64,000 bases of DNA from positions 2,356,001-2,420,000 of the forward strand of contig OZ220486.1 of the NCBI GenBank assembly GCA_965116115.1. Direction: 5' to 3'. Positions within the stretch are counted from its first letter, which is position 1, and the number at the start of each line of letters is the position of its first letter. Source of the stretch: JAPOXR01 sp965116115. Its GTDB lineage: Bacteria; Pseudomonadota; Alphaproteobacteria; Rhodobacterales; Rhodobacteraceae. The position numbers and the translations under genes are program-made. This document shows positions 51,813 through 60,222 of the stretch, in pieces. The notes under the pieces are model-generated. The model had not been told where the DNA came from, did no database searches, and saw only the letters and a program-made list of their open reading frames with translations.

Positions 51813-52820
51813 ATGAAACCAGCAATCGCGCCCTTTCCCGCTTACCGCGCCCGCCGGCTGAGGTCACGCGGCGGAATCCGGCGACTCGTCCGCGAGAACC
51901 GCTTGTCAGCCGCGGATCTGATTTGGCCTCTGTTCGTGAAGGACGGCCCCGGGGCGGAGCCGGTCGCCGCCATGCCCGGAGTGAACCGGCTGTCAGTTGA
52001 ACTCGCCGCGGAAGCGGCAGCCGAGGCCGTGGAACTGGACATTCCGGCGGTGGCGCTGTTTCCGCGGGTGGCCGGACATCTCAAAACGCCGGGGTGCGAA
52101 GAGGCGTGGAATCCCGACAGTCTGGCGAACCGGGCCGCGCGGGCGATCAGGGACTCGGTTCCGGATATAGAGATTATGCTGGATGTCGCGCTTGATCCGT
52201 ACAATCCAGACGGCCATGACGGACTGGTCCGGGACAATCAGATCCTGAATGACGAAACCTTGCTCTGCCTCGAAAAACAGGCCCTCGCCCACGCTGCGGC
52301 CGGCGCCGGCATACTGGGTCCGTCCGACATGATGGACGGAAGAATCGGACATATCCGGCAGGCGTTGGAAGCGGGAGGGCATAAAGACGTCATCCTCGTT
52401 TCATATTCGGCCAAATACGCCTCGGCGTTTTACGGCCCTTTCCGCGATGCGGTCGGGTCAGCAGGCGTCCTCAAAGGCGGCAAAGACACATACCAGCTGG
52501 ATCCGGGCAATTCCGACGAAGCGCTGCGCATGGTTCAGCGGGATCTGACGGAGGGCGCCGATGCGGTCATGGTCAAACCCGGTATGCCCTGTCTCGATCT
52601 GTGCCAACGCGTCAGCACGTATTTCGGGGCGCCGACCTTCGCGTATCAGGTTTCCGGCGAATACGCGATGCTGCAGGCGGCGGCGGCCAATGGATGGATT
52701 GATCTGGAACGCGCCGTGGCCGAAAGCCTGACCGCATTCAAAAGAGCGGGATGCGCCGGCGTCCTCACCTACTTCGCGCCGATGGCCGCGCGCCGACTGA
52801 GGGCGGCTGAATCAGTTTGA
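51813..52820 (+). CDS. hemB: Delta-aminolevulinic acid dehydratase (porphobilinogen synthase)
   Basis: A 335-residue enzyme of normal length. It opens YRARRLRSRGGIRRLVRENR and LIWPLFVKDG. The two active-site lysines are in VSYSAKYASAFYGPFRDA (Schiff-base environment) and MVKPGMPCLDL. The middle ligand region ILMLDVALDPYNPDGHDG-like stretch appears as IMLDVALDPYNPDGHDGLV with Asp instead of the zinc cysteines, as in Mg-dependent alphaproteobacterial HemB. It joins two aminolevulinate molecules for haem synthesis. Confidence 0.96.
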   Translation: MKPAIAPFPAYRARRLRSRGGIRRLVRENRLSAADLIWPLFVKDGPGAEPVAAMPGVNRLSVELAAEAAAEAVELDIPAVALFPRVAGHLKTPGCEEAWNPDSLANRAARAIRDSVPDIEIMLDVALDPYNPDGHDGLVRDNQILNDETLLCLEKQALAHAAAGAGILGPSDMMDGRIGHIRQALEAGGHKDVILVSYSAKYASAFYGPFRDAVGSAGVLKGGKDTYQLDPGNSDEALRMVQRDLTEGADAVMVKPGMPCLDLCQRVSTYFGAPTFAYQVSGEYAMLQAAAANGWIDLERAVAESLTAFKRAGCAGVLTYFAPMAARRLRAAESV

Positions 52821-52892
52821 AATTCATTCGGTTCCGGTGCATTTTGCCGGCATCAGTCAAACAGAAACTGTGGACAATATGAGGAACCCAGC

Positions 52893-53459
52893 ATGAAGAA
52901 AATTGACCGGCGCAGATTCATCGGCGGAGCGGCCGCCATGTCCCTGATTCCGGCCGCCGCTTCAGCGCAGGCGGAAAAAACGTCCAAGAATTTCGAAAAG
53001 ATCGACGCCATGGCGAATTCCGCCATCTATTACATGATCCAGAACTTTCCCGCGACGCGGGACATGGTCGAACAATCGGCCGGCTTCCTGATGATCCCGC
53101 TTGTCACCCAAGGCGCGCTGCTGTTCGGAGCCGCGGCCGGGAAAGGCGTTTTGCGGGTCAAAGGAGAAACCGTGGAATACTACCAATCCCTCCAGTTCAA
53201 TGTGGGAATACAAGTGAGCGCGAACCAGTATTCCCAGGCCGTGTTTTTCCTGAATGAAAACGCTCTGAACCGCTTCCGGCAATCGCAGGGATGGAAGTTC
53301 GGCGCCGGAATGCGCTATGTCATGATTGAAAACACTGCGGCGGCGAGCATGGATACGCTCACCCGGACCGCTGATGTCGCCGGGCTGACTTTTGCCGAAT
53401 CAGGTCTGCATCTGGGAATGTCGCTTGAAGGCACAAAATTCTCGCCGATCGGCAAGTGA
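52893..53459 (+). CDS. Tat-exported SYLF/Ysc84-domain lipid-binding protein
   Basis: A 188-residue protein with a twin-arginine signal (KKIDRRRFIGGAAAMSLIPA, cut after ASAQA) and a SYLF/Ysc84-type domain: AGFLMIPLVTQGALLFGAAA, GKGVLRVKGETVEYYQ, VGIQVSANQYSQAVFFLNE and the final AGLTFAESGLHLGMSLEGTK. Such proteins bind lipids; bacterial exported versions are of unknown function. It is a single gene between hemB and the convergent dehydrogenase gene. Confidence 0.85.
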   Translation: MKKIDRRRFIGGAAAMSLIPAAASAQAEKTSKNFEKIDAMANSAIYYMIQNFPATRDMVEQSAGFLMIPLVTQGALLFGAAAGKGVLRVKGETVEYYQSLQFNVGIQVSANQYSQAVFFLNENALNRFRQSQGWKFGAGMRYVMIENTAAASMDTLTRTADVAGLTFAESGLHLGMSLEGTKFSPIGK

Positions 53460-53481
53460 TCCACTCCTGACCCGAGGTCCG

Positions 53482-54354
53482 TCAATCAAGGGCCCGCAGC
53501 CGCTGAATCAAACTGGAAGTGTCCCAGCGGCCGCCGCCGAGCTTCTGCACGTCTTTGTAGAACTGATCAACGAGCGCGGTCACGGGCAGGCTCGCCCGGA
53601 ATTCATCCGCGGCCGACAGGCAGATTCCCAGATCTTTCCGCATCCAGTCAACGGCGAATCCGAAATCAAATGTTCCCTCGGTCATGGTCTCATAGCGGTT
53701 TGCCATCTGCCAGGATCCCGCGGCGCCCTTGCTGATCACATCGACTACTTTTTTGCCGTCCAATCCGGCCTTTTCGGCGAAATGCAGCCCTTCGGCGAGA
53801 CCCTGCACCAGTCCGGCGATGCAGATCTGGTTCACCATTTTGGCCAGCTGTCCGGCCCCCGGCTCTCCAAGCCGACGGCAGATTCCCGCATAGGCGTCGA
53901 TCACCGGCGCAGCCCGGCCGTACGCGTCTTCGCGCCCGCCGCACATCACCGAGAGCGTTCCGCCTTCGGCCCCCGCCTGCCCCCCGGAAACCGGCGCGTC
54001 CAAAAAATCGAATCCGGCTGCTTCCGCCTGCCCGCACAATTCGCGGGTGATTCTCGCCGAGACTGTCGTGTGATCGACAAATACGCTTCCTTCACCCATC
54101 GCTTGGAACGCGCCGTCCGGGCCGCGGCAGACTTCATTGAGATCGTCGTCGTTGCCGACGCAGGCGAACACGAATTCCGCCCCTGCGGCGGCCGCGGCCG
54201 GCGTCGGCGCGGACGCGCCGGAATGCTGCTTGGTCCAAGCGCCGGCTTTAGATGCCGTGCGGTTGTAAACGGTCACCTCATGGCCCGCCGCCGCCAAATG
54301 CCCGGCCATCGGGTAACCCATGACGCCGAGGCCGATAAAGCTCACTTTTGCCAT
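53482..54354 (-). CDS. 3-hydroxyisobutyrate dehydrogenase-family NAD(P)-dependent oxidoreductase
   Basis: About 290 residues from ATG 54354 (MAKVSFIGLGVMGYPMAGHL); ATG 54363 (MSVMAK) is also possible. The Rossmann motif FIGLGVMGYPMAGHL, the substrate segment DAPVSGGQAGAEGGTLSVMC, and the catalytic Lys in GQLAKMVNQICIAG define the beta-hydroxyacid dehydrogenase family (valine degradation, tartronate semialdehyde reduction or similar). It lies alone, divergent from the penicillin-acylase gene, so the substrate cannot be inferred. Confidence 0.92.
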   Translation of the reverse strand: MAKVSFIGLGVMGYPMAGHLAAAGHEVTVYNRTASKAGAWTKQHSGASAPTPAAAAAGAEFVFACVGNDDDLNEVCRGPDGAFQAMGEGSVFVDHTTVSARITRELCGQAEAAGFDFLDAPVSGGQAGAEGGTLSVMCGGREDAYGRAAPVIDAYAGICRRLGEPGAGQLAKMVNQICIAGLVQGLAEGLHFAEKAGLDGKKVVDVISKGAAGSWQMANRYETMTEGTFDFGFAVDWMRKDLGICLSAADEFRASLPVTALVDQFYKDVQKLGGGRWDTSSLIQRLRALD

Positions 54355-54439
54355 CACACTCACTCCGAGGATTGTTGCATGAATTCCGGCGGGACGTTAC
54401 CTTGATTGCCGCCCGGACGCCAACCGGAAGGATGCAGCG

Positions 54440-56893
54440 TTGACCTCGGCGCTCAAATGGCTGCTGAGAATCGGAACCGCGTGTGTTGGCTTCGCGGCCG
54501 CGGCTCTGGCCGGCGCCTATTTCTTGCTGGCGCGGTCTTTGCCGGACTATTCGGCAACGCACGAGGTGACGGGAATCTACGGACCGGTTGAAATCGTCCG
54601 TGACCGCTATGCCATTCCCCATATTTTCGGCGGCACTGACGAGGATGTGTTTTTCGGTCTCGGATTCGTCCATGCGCAGGACCGCCTCTGGCAGATGACC
54701 TTGCTGCGCCGAGCCGCTTACGGACGGCTTTCGGAACTGTTCGGCCCGGACTTGCTTCCGGCGGACAGGCGGATGCGGATTCTCGACCTTCACGGGCTGT
54801 CAGTCCGCGCGCTCGGCGCACAGGACGCGGACACGCAAGCGGCCCTCCGTGCCTATTCCCGCGGGGTGAATGCGTGGCTCGGGGTTCTGGAAGACAGCGT
54901 CCTGAACAGCGGCGCGCCGGAATTTCTGATTTTTGACGACAACGTCCGGCCTTGGGAGCCGTTCGACTCGATTGCCATCCTCAACCTCCAAGCCGTGAAT
55001 CTGTCGGGCCACGCAGAAAGAGAGGCACTCCGCGCCCGGGCGGCCGCTAGGGGGATCGGCACGAGACTGAATGATCTCATGCCCAGCGAACCGGGCGGCG
55101 GACTGGCTCTTCCCTTCACGGAAGCCGCCGCCGGAGCCGGCCCGGAAGGCGGTCCGCGCTTCAGCCGGCCGGCCCTGTTCACGCCGGCCGGCGGCAGCGG
55201 GGCGTCAAATGCCTGGGCGGCCGGTCCCGGCAGAACGTCAGGCGGCGCCCCGCTGATGGCGAATGACCCGCATCTTGGATTCAGTGCGCCGTCGGTCTGG
55301 ATGCTGGCCCGGCTAGAGCTGTCCGGCGGCGGAGTCATCGGCGGCACAATTCCGGGCGCGCCGCTGGTTCCGGTCGGCAGATCCGCTGATCTGGCCTGGG
55401 GCGTGACCTCGTCTTACGTTGACGATCAAGACGTTTTTCTTGAGAAATTCTCACCTGAAAGCGAGATGCGCTACCTGACCCCGCAGGGCAGCGCCGAATT
55501 CCGCAGGCGAATCGACGTCATCCGGATCAAGGGTCGGCCACCGCAGCGAATTGAACTGAAATGGACGGAAAACGGGCCGGTCGTTCCCAAAGAGCATTAC
55601 GCTCTGAACGATCTGCTGCCGCGTGACCATTTTGTGTCGTTGGGATGGACTTTGCTGGATTCGCCGAACACATCGATGACAGCCGGCCTCCGCCTGATGA
55701 AGGCCCGGAATGTCGATGAAGCGCTGGACACGGTGCGGCTGCACCGCTCGCCGCAGCTCAATCTGCTCATCGCGGACCGCTCCGAAATCGCCATGCAGGT
55801 CATCGGAGCCGTCCCGCGCAGAAGTCCGTTTCATGAAACAAAGGGGACGATGCCCGCTCCCGGCTGGAAGCTCCGCAACCAATGGCAAGGCGAGCTTCCT
55901 TTTGATTCGCTGCCACGGTTCCGAAATCCGCGGAACGGGTTTCTGGGCAATACCAACAACAAAACCGTCGACCGGCCGTTTCCCGATCATCTGAGTTCAT
56001 ACTGGGGCGACACTTTCAGGTTCAAACGGTTGCAGGAACTGCTCGGCGGGCGCGACATTCACACGACGGAAAGTTTCGCCGATATACAGCTTGATTCCCA
56101 ATCATACGCAGCTAAGGTTCTGGTGCCTGAGTTCGCCCGGAATCTGTGGCACACGAGCGAGACCGTCGCTCAGGACGATTTGGTCCGGACACGCAATTCG
56201 GCGCTGAAACTGCTTTTCGACTGGGACGGAGAGATGCGCGAAAACCGCCCGGAGCCGCTGATTTACGCGGCTTGGGCGCGGGCGGTGCAGCGGCAGATGA
56301 TCCAAGACGATCTCGGTTCCCTTGCCGGAGAATTCAGCCGCCCGGACCCGAAATTTCTGGAACGGGCATTTCAAGATGTGGACGGCGCGGGCGCGTGGTG
56401 CGACATCATGCAGACGGAAAAGACCGAGAGCTGCGATGACATCGCGCTGCTTGGACTCGATGAAGCGCTGTCCCGGCTGCGTGAACGCTACGGAAATGAT
56501 ATCGGTTCATGGCGATGGGGAGACGCGCATCAAGCGCGCCATGATCATCCTGTTCTGGGAGACAGAGCGCTGTTTTCCTGGCTTTTCAGCATACGTCAGC
56601 CGGTGCCGGGAGGAGACCACACTCTCAACAAAGGGCAGATGCCGGGCCGCGGCGATAATCCTTATCACAGTCTTCTCGGCGCGGGCTACCGCGGGATTTA
56701 CGACTTTTCGGACCTCGACGCGTCGCGGTTCATCATTTCAACAGGGCAGAGCGGCCATCCGCTGTCCCGGCATTTTGACGATCAGAGCACGCTGTGGAGG
56801 GCAGGAGAATACGCGGTCATGTCGCTGGATCCTGCCCGCGCCCGTGCGAACGCCGTCGGAATCACCACCCTCGAACCGGCGGCACGGCCCTAA
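54440..56893 (+). CDS. Penicillin acylase family (N-terminal nucleophile) hydrolase
   Basis: An 817-residue protein. An N-terminal hydrophobic stretch (ACVGFAAAALAGAYFLLA) directs it to the membrane or periplasm. The alpha chain includes VEIVRDRYAIPHIFG and DVFFGLGFVHAQDRLWQMTL. The autoprocessing site is GGSGASNAWAAGPGR, with Ser as the new N-terminal nucleophile, followed by MANDPHLGFSAPSVW and NTNNKTVDRPFPDHL with conserved Asn. Family members hydrolyse amide bonds of penicillins, acyl-homoserine lactones or siderophore precursors; the substrate is unknown here. It ends 4 bp into the convergent hfq gene. Confidence 0.92.
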   Translation: MTSALKWLLRIGTACVGFAAAALAGAYFLLARSLPDYSATHEVTGIYGPVEIVRDRYAIPHIFGGTDEDVFFGLGFVHAQDRLWQMTLLRRAAYGRLSELFGPDLLPADRRMRILDLHGLSVRALGAQDADTQAALRAYSRGVNAWLGVLEDSVLNSGAPEFLIFDDNVRPWEPFDSIAILNLQAVNLSGHAEREALRARAAARGIGTRLNDLMPSEPGGGLALPFTEAAAGAGPEGGPRFSRPALFTPAGGSGASNAWAAGPGRTSGGAPLMANDPHLGFSAPSVWMLARLELSGGGVIGGTIPGAPLVPVGRSADLAWGVTSSYVDDQDVFLEKFSPESEMRYLTPQGSAEFRRRIDVIRIKGRPPQRIELKWTENGPVVPKEHYALNDLLPRDHFVSLGWTLLDSPNTSMTAGLRLMKARNVDEALDTVRLHRSPQLNLLIADRSEIAMQVIGAVPRRSPFHETKGTMPAPGWKLRNQWQGELPFDSLPRFRNPRNGFLGNTNNKTVDRPFPDHLSSYWGDTFRFKRLQELLGGRDIHTTESFADIQLDSQSYAAKVLVPEFARNLWHTSETVAQDDLVRTRNSALKLLFDWDGEMRENRPEPLIYAAWARAVQRQMIQDDLGSLAGEFSRPDPKFLERAFQDVDGAGAWCDIMQTEKTESCDDIALLGLDEALSRLRERYGNDIGSWRWGDAHQARHDHPVLGDRALFSWLFSIRQPVPGGDHTLNKGQMPGRGDNPYHSLLGAGYRGIYDFSDLDASRFIISTGQSGHPLSRHFDDQSTLWRAGEYAVMSLDPARARANAVGITTLEPAARP

Positions 56894-57171
56894 CTTTCCG
56901 GCTCTGGAGGCTCTCCTTCCGGCTCTGGAGGCTCTCCTTCCGGCTCCTTCGCCTGAAGGAAAATGGGATCGCTCGGCACAACCGTGGAAACCGCATGCTT
57001 GTAAATGAGCTGCGAGTGCAGATCGCGCTTCAACAGCAGGCAATAATTGTCAAAGGATGTGATATGGCCGGTGAGCTTCACTCCGCTGACCAGAAATACG
57101 GTGACGGATGCGCGTGTTTTTCGAAGAGTGTTCAGAAACAAATCCTGAAGATTTTTGTGATCGCTGGTCAT
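56890..57171 (-). CDS. hfq: RNA chaperone Hfq with acidic proline-rich tail
   Basis: A 93-residue Hfq. Sm1 motif: VFLVSGVKLTGHITSFDNYC; Sm2: LIYKHAVSTVVPSDP with the YKHA signature that forms the U-binding site. The core ends near residue 75; the tail is a repeated PEGEPPE unit. Hfq forms hexamers that pair small RNAs with mRNAs. It is the last gene of the ntrYX-trkAH-hfq block, 19 bp after trkH, the usual alphaproteobacterial setting. Its stop overlaps the convergent penicillin-acylase stop by 4 bp. Confidence 0.96.
   Translation of the reverse strand: MTSDHKNLQDLFLNTLRKTRASVTVFLVSGVKLTGHITSFDNYCLLLKRDLHSQLIYKHAVSTVVPSDPIFLQAKEPEGEPPEPEGEPPEPES
56896..56937. repeat. 21-bp tandem repeat in the hfq C-terminal coding region
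   Basis: Two full copies of TTCCGGCTCTGGAGGCTCTC plus C (56896-56916 and 56917-56937) are followed by a partial third. On the minus strand each copy encodes seven residues (about PEGEPPE), so copy number can change without frameshift. Confidence 0.9.
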
Positions 57172-57190
57172 GAATCCGGCCCGTTTCTTC

Positions 57191-58810
57191 TCAATCCTGC
57201 CTCAGAGTGCGTGTCTCTAGCTGTTCGAAAGGGCGATGTCCACCCTCCTCCGCGCTTTTGAACCGACCCCAGATTCCGGGATTTATGAGGGAAATCAGGG
57301 CCAGCAGCTCCAGCCGCCCGATGACCATCGCCGCGCATAACAGCAGTTTCGCCGGATCCGCCAGATCAGAGTGAATGAAACCGGATCCGAGAACCGCGTT
57401 GGCCAGCGGCCCCGTGTTTGTCAGCGAGGAAATCGACAGCACGACAGCTTCGTCAAATCCGCGGACGGACAGTGACAACAGTATTGAAAGCAATGCCAGC
57501 AGGACAAGAAACAACATCGCGAAGATGCACGCCAGCACGGTCCGCTCGCCCCGCGCCCCTTCGACAGGGTTTTTGTCCGCCAGAACCGTCGAGGGATAGG
57601 CCAGCCGCCCCAGTTCACCGGAGCAGAACCGCAGAAGTTCATCCACCCGGAGCAGCTTCACTCCGCCCGCGGTGGTCGCGACTCCGCCGCCGATCAGCGC
57701 CGCGCCGAGCAGGGACAGAGACACGAAATCCCTGGGCTGGAGCTTGGTCGCCTCCTCCCAGTGCAGGGACTGGAATCCTGTTGTCGTCAGGAAGGACACA
57801 GAGGTGAAGACCACCCCCCAGAGGCTTTCCGCGACTTCAGCCAGTTCCTGCCATGAGCGCGCCTCCGCAAGCTGGCGGTGGCTGAAAAACAGAGCCCCGC
57901 CGACTGCCGCGAGCACCAGCAGGAAGGCCAGACGCGCCTCCCTGTCAACCAGCGCCGCAGCCCGTTCCATTCCCCAGCGCAGCGAGAAAAGCGGCGTTCT
58001 CGACAAAGCCAGTATCATGAAAGCGCAGACAAAAATCTCCCCCGGAAGCGCGCCGCTCGGCGGCGAAAATCCGCCTTCGGCGGTGATGCCGCTGGTTGAA
58101 AGCGCCGACATCGCGGAAATCAGCGAATCAACCGGCGGATCGCCGGCCGCCATCATCAACAGCCACAACACGGCCGTCAGCCCGGCGTAACACAGGGTGA
58201 TGCGCCATGCCCCGCGATGACGCCGCTTCCCGTCCAGGCTCTTGGAAAGCGCCGCGGACATCCGAGACACAGACACCTGACGCTGATCCGCGATCTCGAA
58301 ACCTCCGACTCCGAGAGGCGACAGGATTTCGGCGGCGGCAAGCAAGAAGAGCAAACCGCCCATCCACGCGACCTGAGCGCGCCAGTAGGCGAGCGCGTAA
58401 GGTATTCCGCCGCTCCAGATCGCCTCCGTCGGCGCACCGCCGGCGGGATGCATCCGAGGCAGAGCCGATGCGCCCGTCGTCGTCAGACAAGAAACCATTT
58501 CGAAATAAGCGTCCGTCCAGCTGAGTGAAACCGTGGCCAAGTGAACCGGAACCGCCAGTGCCAAGGGCAAGGCCATGAAAATAACCGTCAGTTCAATCAG
58601 CATGCCGGCCGGGGCGGGCCGGCGTCTGACGCTGCGCGCGGCGAATCCGGTGATGAAGGCAAAGACGGCGATCAGAAGTCCGCAGTAGAAAAACGTCCTG
58701 GATGTGGAATGGTCATTGTCGGACAATGCGACGGCAGCCGGGCCCATCATTGAAAGCCCGGCAGCGAAACAGCCGGCTGCGACAAGCCGGAAATCAGGCT
58801 GCCAACGCAT
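57191..58810 (-). CDS. trkH: Trk potassium uptake system membrane protein TrkH
   Basis: About 539 residues from ATG 58810 (MRWQPDFRLVAAGCFAAG), overlapping trkA by 17 bp; ATG 58843 would overlap more. Many membrane segments and the four selectivity-loop regions are visible, for example MVSCLTTTGASALPRM, MSALSTSGITAEGGF, SFLTTTGFQSLHW and SSLTNTGPLANAV. TrkH imports K+ under control of TrkA. The gene lies between trkA and hfq, as in many alphaproteobacteria. Confidence 0.95.
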   Translation of the reverse strand: MRWQPDFRLVAAGCFAAGLSMMGPAAVALSDNDHSTSRTFFYCGLLIAVFAFITGFAARSVRRRPAPAGMLIELTVIFMALPLALAVPVHLATVSLSWTDAYFEMVSCLTTTGASALPRMHPAGGAPTEAIWSGGIPYALAYWRAQVAWMGGLLFLLAAAEILSPLGVGGFEIADQRQVSVSRMSAALSKSLDGKRRHRGAWRITLCYAGLTAVLWLLMMAAGDPPVDSLISAMSALSTSGITAEGGFSPPSGALPGEIFVCAFMILALSRTPLFSLRWGMERAAALVDREARLAFLLVLAAVGGALFFSHRQLAEARSWQELAEVAESLWGVVFTSVSFLTTTGFQSLHWEEATKLQPRDFVSLSLLGAALIGGGVATTAGGVKLLRVDELLRFCSGELGRLAYPSTVLADKNPVEGARGERTVLACIFAMLFLVLLALLSILLSLSVRGFDEAVVLSISSLTNTGPLANAVLGSGFIHSDLADPAKLLLCAAMVIGRLELLALISLINPGIWGRFKSAEEGGHRPFEQLETRTLRQD

Positions 58811-60191
58811 CCGGATCCAACTGCCCCAGCAGTTCCGGAACATCCGTTGTCAGCGCGAAGAACGCCGCTTCATCGCCAGCATCCAGGCGGGTGTCCGGAT
58901 CCGTCTTGACGATTTTGCCGCTCTTTTTGACTGCGCCCACAAGCACGCGTTCCGGCAGTCCGGCGTTGCGGATCCTCCGGCCGGCAAATCGGGCGGCAGG
59001 AGTGATCTTGGCCTCGATGATTTCGGCTTCACGGTCTCCGATGAACCCGACACGGCTGATTTGCCGGCCCCGGCAGCGGCTGAGTATGCTTGACATTACG
59101 GCGCTACGCGGATCGATCGTGGCGTCAATTTCCAACTGTCCGGCGAGCGGCATCAGGAACTGATCGTTCACCAGACTGACCGCCACCAGTCCGGACTCGA
59201 TCTTTTTCGCTTGGCTCGCGACCAGCAGATTCGTCCTGTCGTCCTGGGTCACCGAAACAACCGCGTCGGCCGAGCCGATTCCGGCCTCTTCCAGCACCTC
59301 TTTGTTCATCGCGTTGCCGTTCAGGACCACCGTTCTCGCCAGAGAGTCGGCCGCCGTTTCGGCGCGCTGCCGGTCGATCTCGATGACCTTGAGACGGAAG
59401 CGCGGCCCGGAACTGTCCAGCTGGCGGGCCACCTCTGTCCCCACCCTGCCGGCGCCAGCCAGAACCACGCGGCGGCAAGGTTTCATTTCTTTCCCGAACA
59501 GCACGACGGTCCGCTCCAGATCCCGGCTTGAAGCGCAGAAATAAATGTCGTCGCCTTCAAAAAGTTGATCGTCGGCAAGGGCGATTCCCAGCCTTGACCG
59601 TCTGCGGAATCCGACGACAACGGCATTGAGGTCCTTAAAGAGTTCGGAAAGCTGTCTCAGGGGCGTGCGCAGAAGAGAACAGGAGGCGTCCACGTGCATG
59701 CCGCACAAATAGGCTTTTTCGCCGCTCCCGGGATCGCCGCCGTCGGCGAGCACGGTTGTCCTCTCGAATAATGACGGAGTCTCGAGAAGCTGCACGGTGT
59801 GTTGCGCAAGCTGCCTTTCAGGGCTGATGGCTTCGTCGACGGGGCCGTTCCGCGAGTTTCCGCGCCCGACAGCCTCCAGATAGCGGCGGTTTTCCAGCCG
59901 GGCCATTGTCCACGCCTTGGACCCCAGGCTTCTGGCGACCAAACAGATCACGATATTGACATGATCGAACGGTGTCGCGGCGATGATCAGACCGGCATCC
60001 GCCGCACCGGCCCTCCTCAGGACTTCCGGATCGCCGGCCTCGCCCGTGATTCCCGACGCGCCAAGCCGGTCGGTCAGCAGGCGAAGAAGGCCAGCGTCCC
60101 GGTCGATGACCGTGAGTTCGCAGTCTTCTTCATTGAGGTCAAGGCAGATCTGACTTCCGATTTCCCCCGCCCCGCAGACGATGACTTTCAT
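58794..60191 (-). CDS. trkA: Trk potassium uptake regulatory NAD-binding protein TrkA
   Basis: A 465-residue cytoplasmic protein with two RCK units. The first begins MKVIVCGAGEIGSQICLDLN, with an acidic ID at the end of the second strand that binds NAD ribose; the second begins RVVLAGAGRVGTEVARQL. Each is followed by a TrkA-C regulatory domain. It gates TrkH in response to NAD(H)/ATP. Length is normal (about 458). It is 31 bp downstream of ntrX and overlaps trkH. Confidence 0.96.
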   Translation of the reverse strand: MKVIVCGAGEIGSQICLDLNEEDCELTVIDRDAGLLRLLTDRLGASGITGEAGDPEVLRRAGAADAGLIIAATPFDHVNIVICLVARSLGSKAWTMARLENRRYLEAVGRGNSRNGPVDEAISPERQLAQHTVQLLETPSLFERTTVLADGGDPGSGEKAYLCGMHVDASCSLLRTPLRQLSELFKDLNAVVVGFRRRSRLGIALADDQLFEGDDIYFCASSRDLERTVVLFGKEMKPCRRVVLAGAGRVGTEVARQLDSSGPRFRLKVIEIDRQRAETAADSLARTVVLNGNAMNKEVLEEAGIGSADAVVSVTQDDRTNLLVASQAKKIESGLVAVSLVNDQFLMPLAGQLEIDATIDPRSAVMSSILSRCRGRQISRVGFIGDREAEIIEAKITPAARFAGRRIRNAGLPERVLVGAVKKSGKIVKTDPDTRLDAGDEAAFFALTTDVPELLGQLDPDALAA

Positions 60192-60222
60192 TTTCCCGCC
60201 GCCAGCAAAACAGCCTTCGGAT

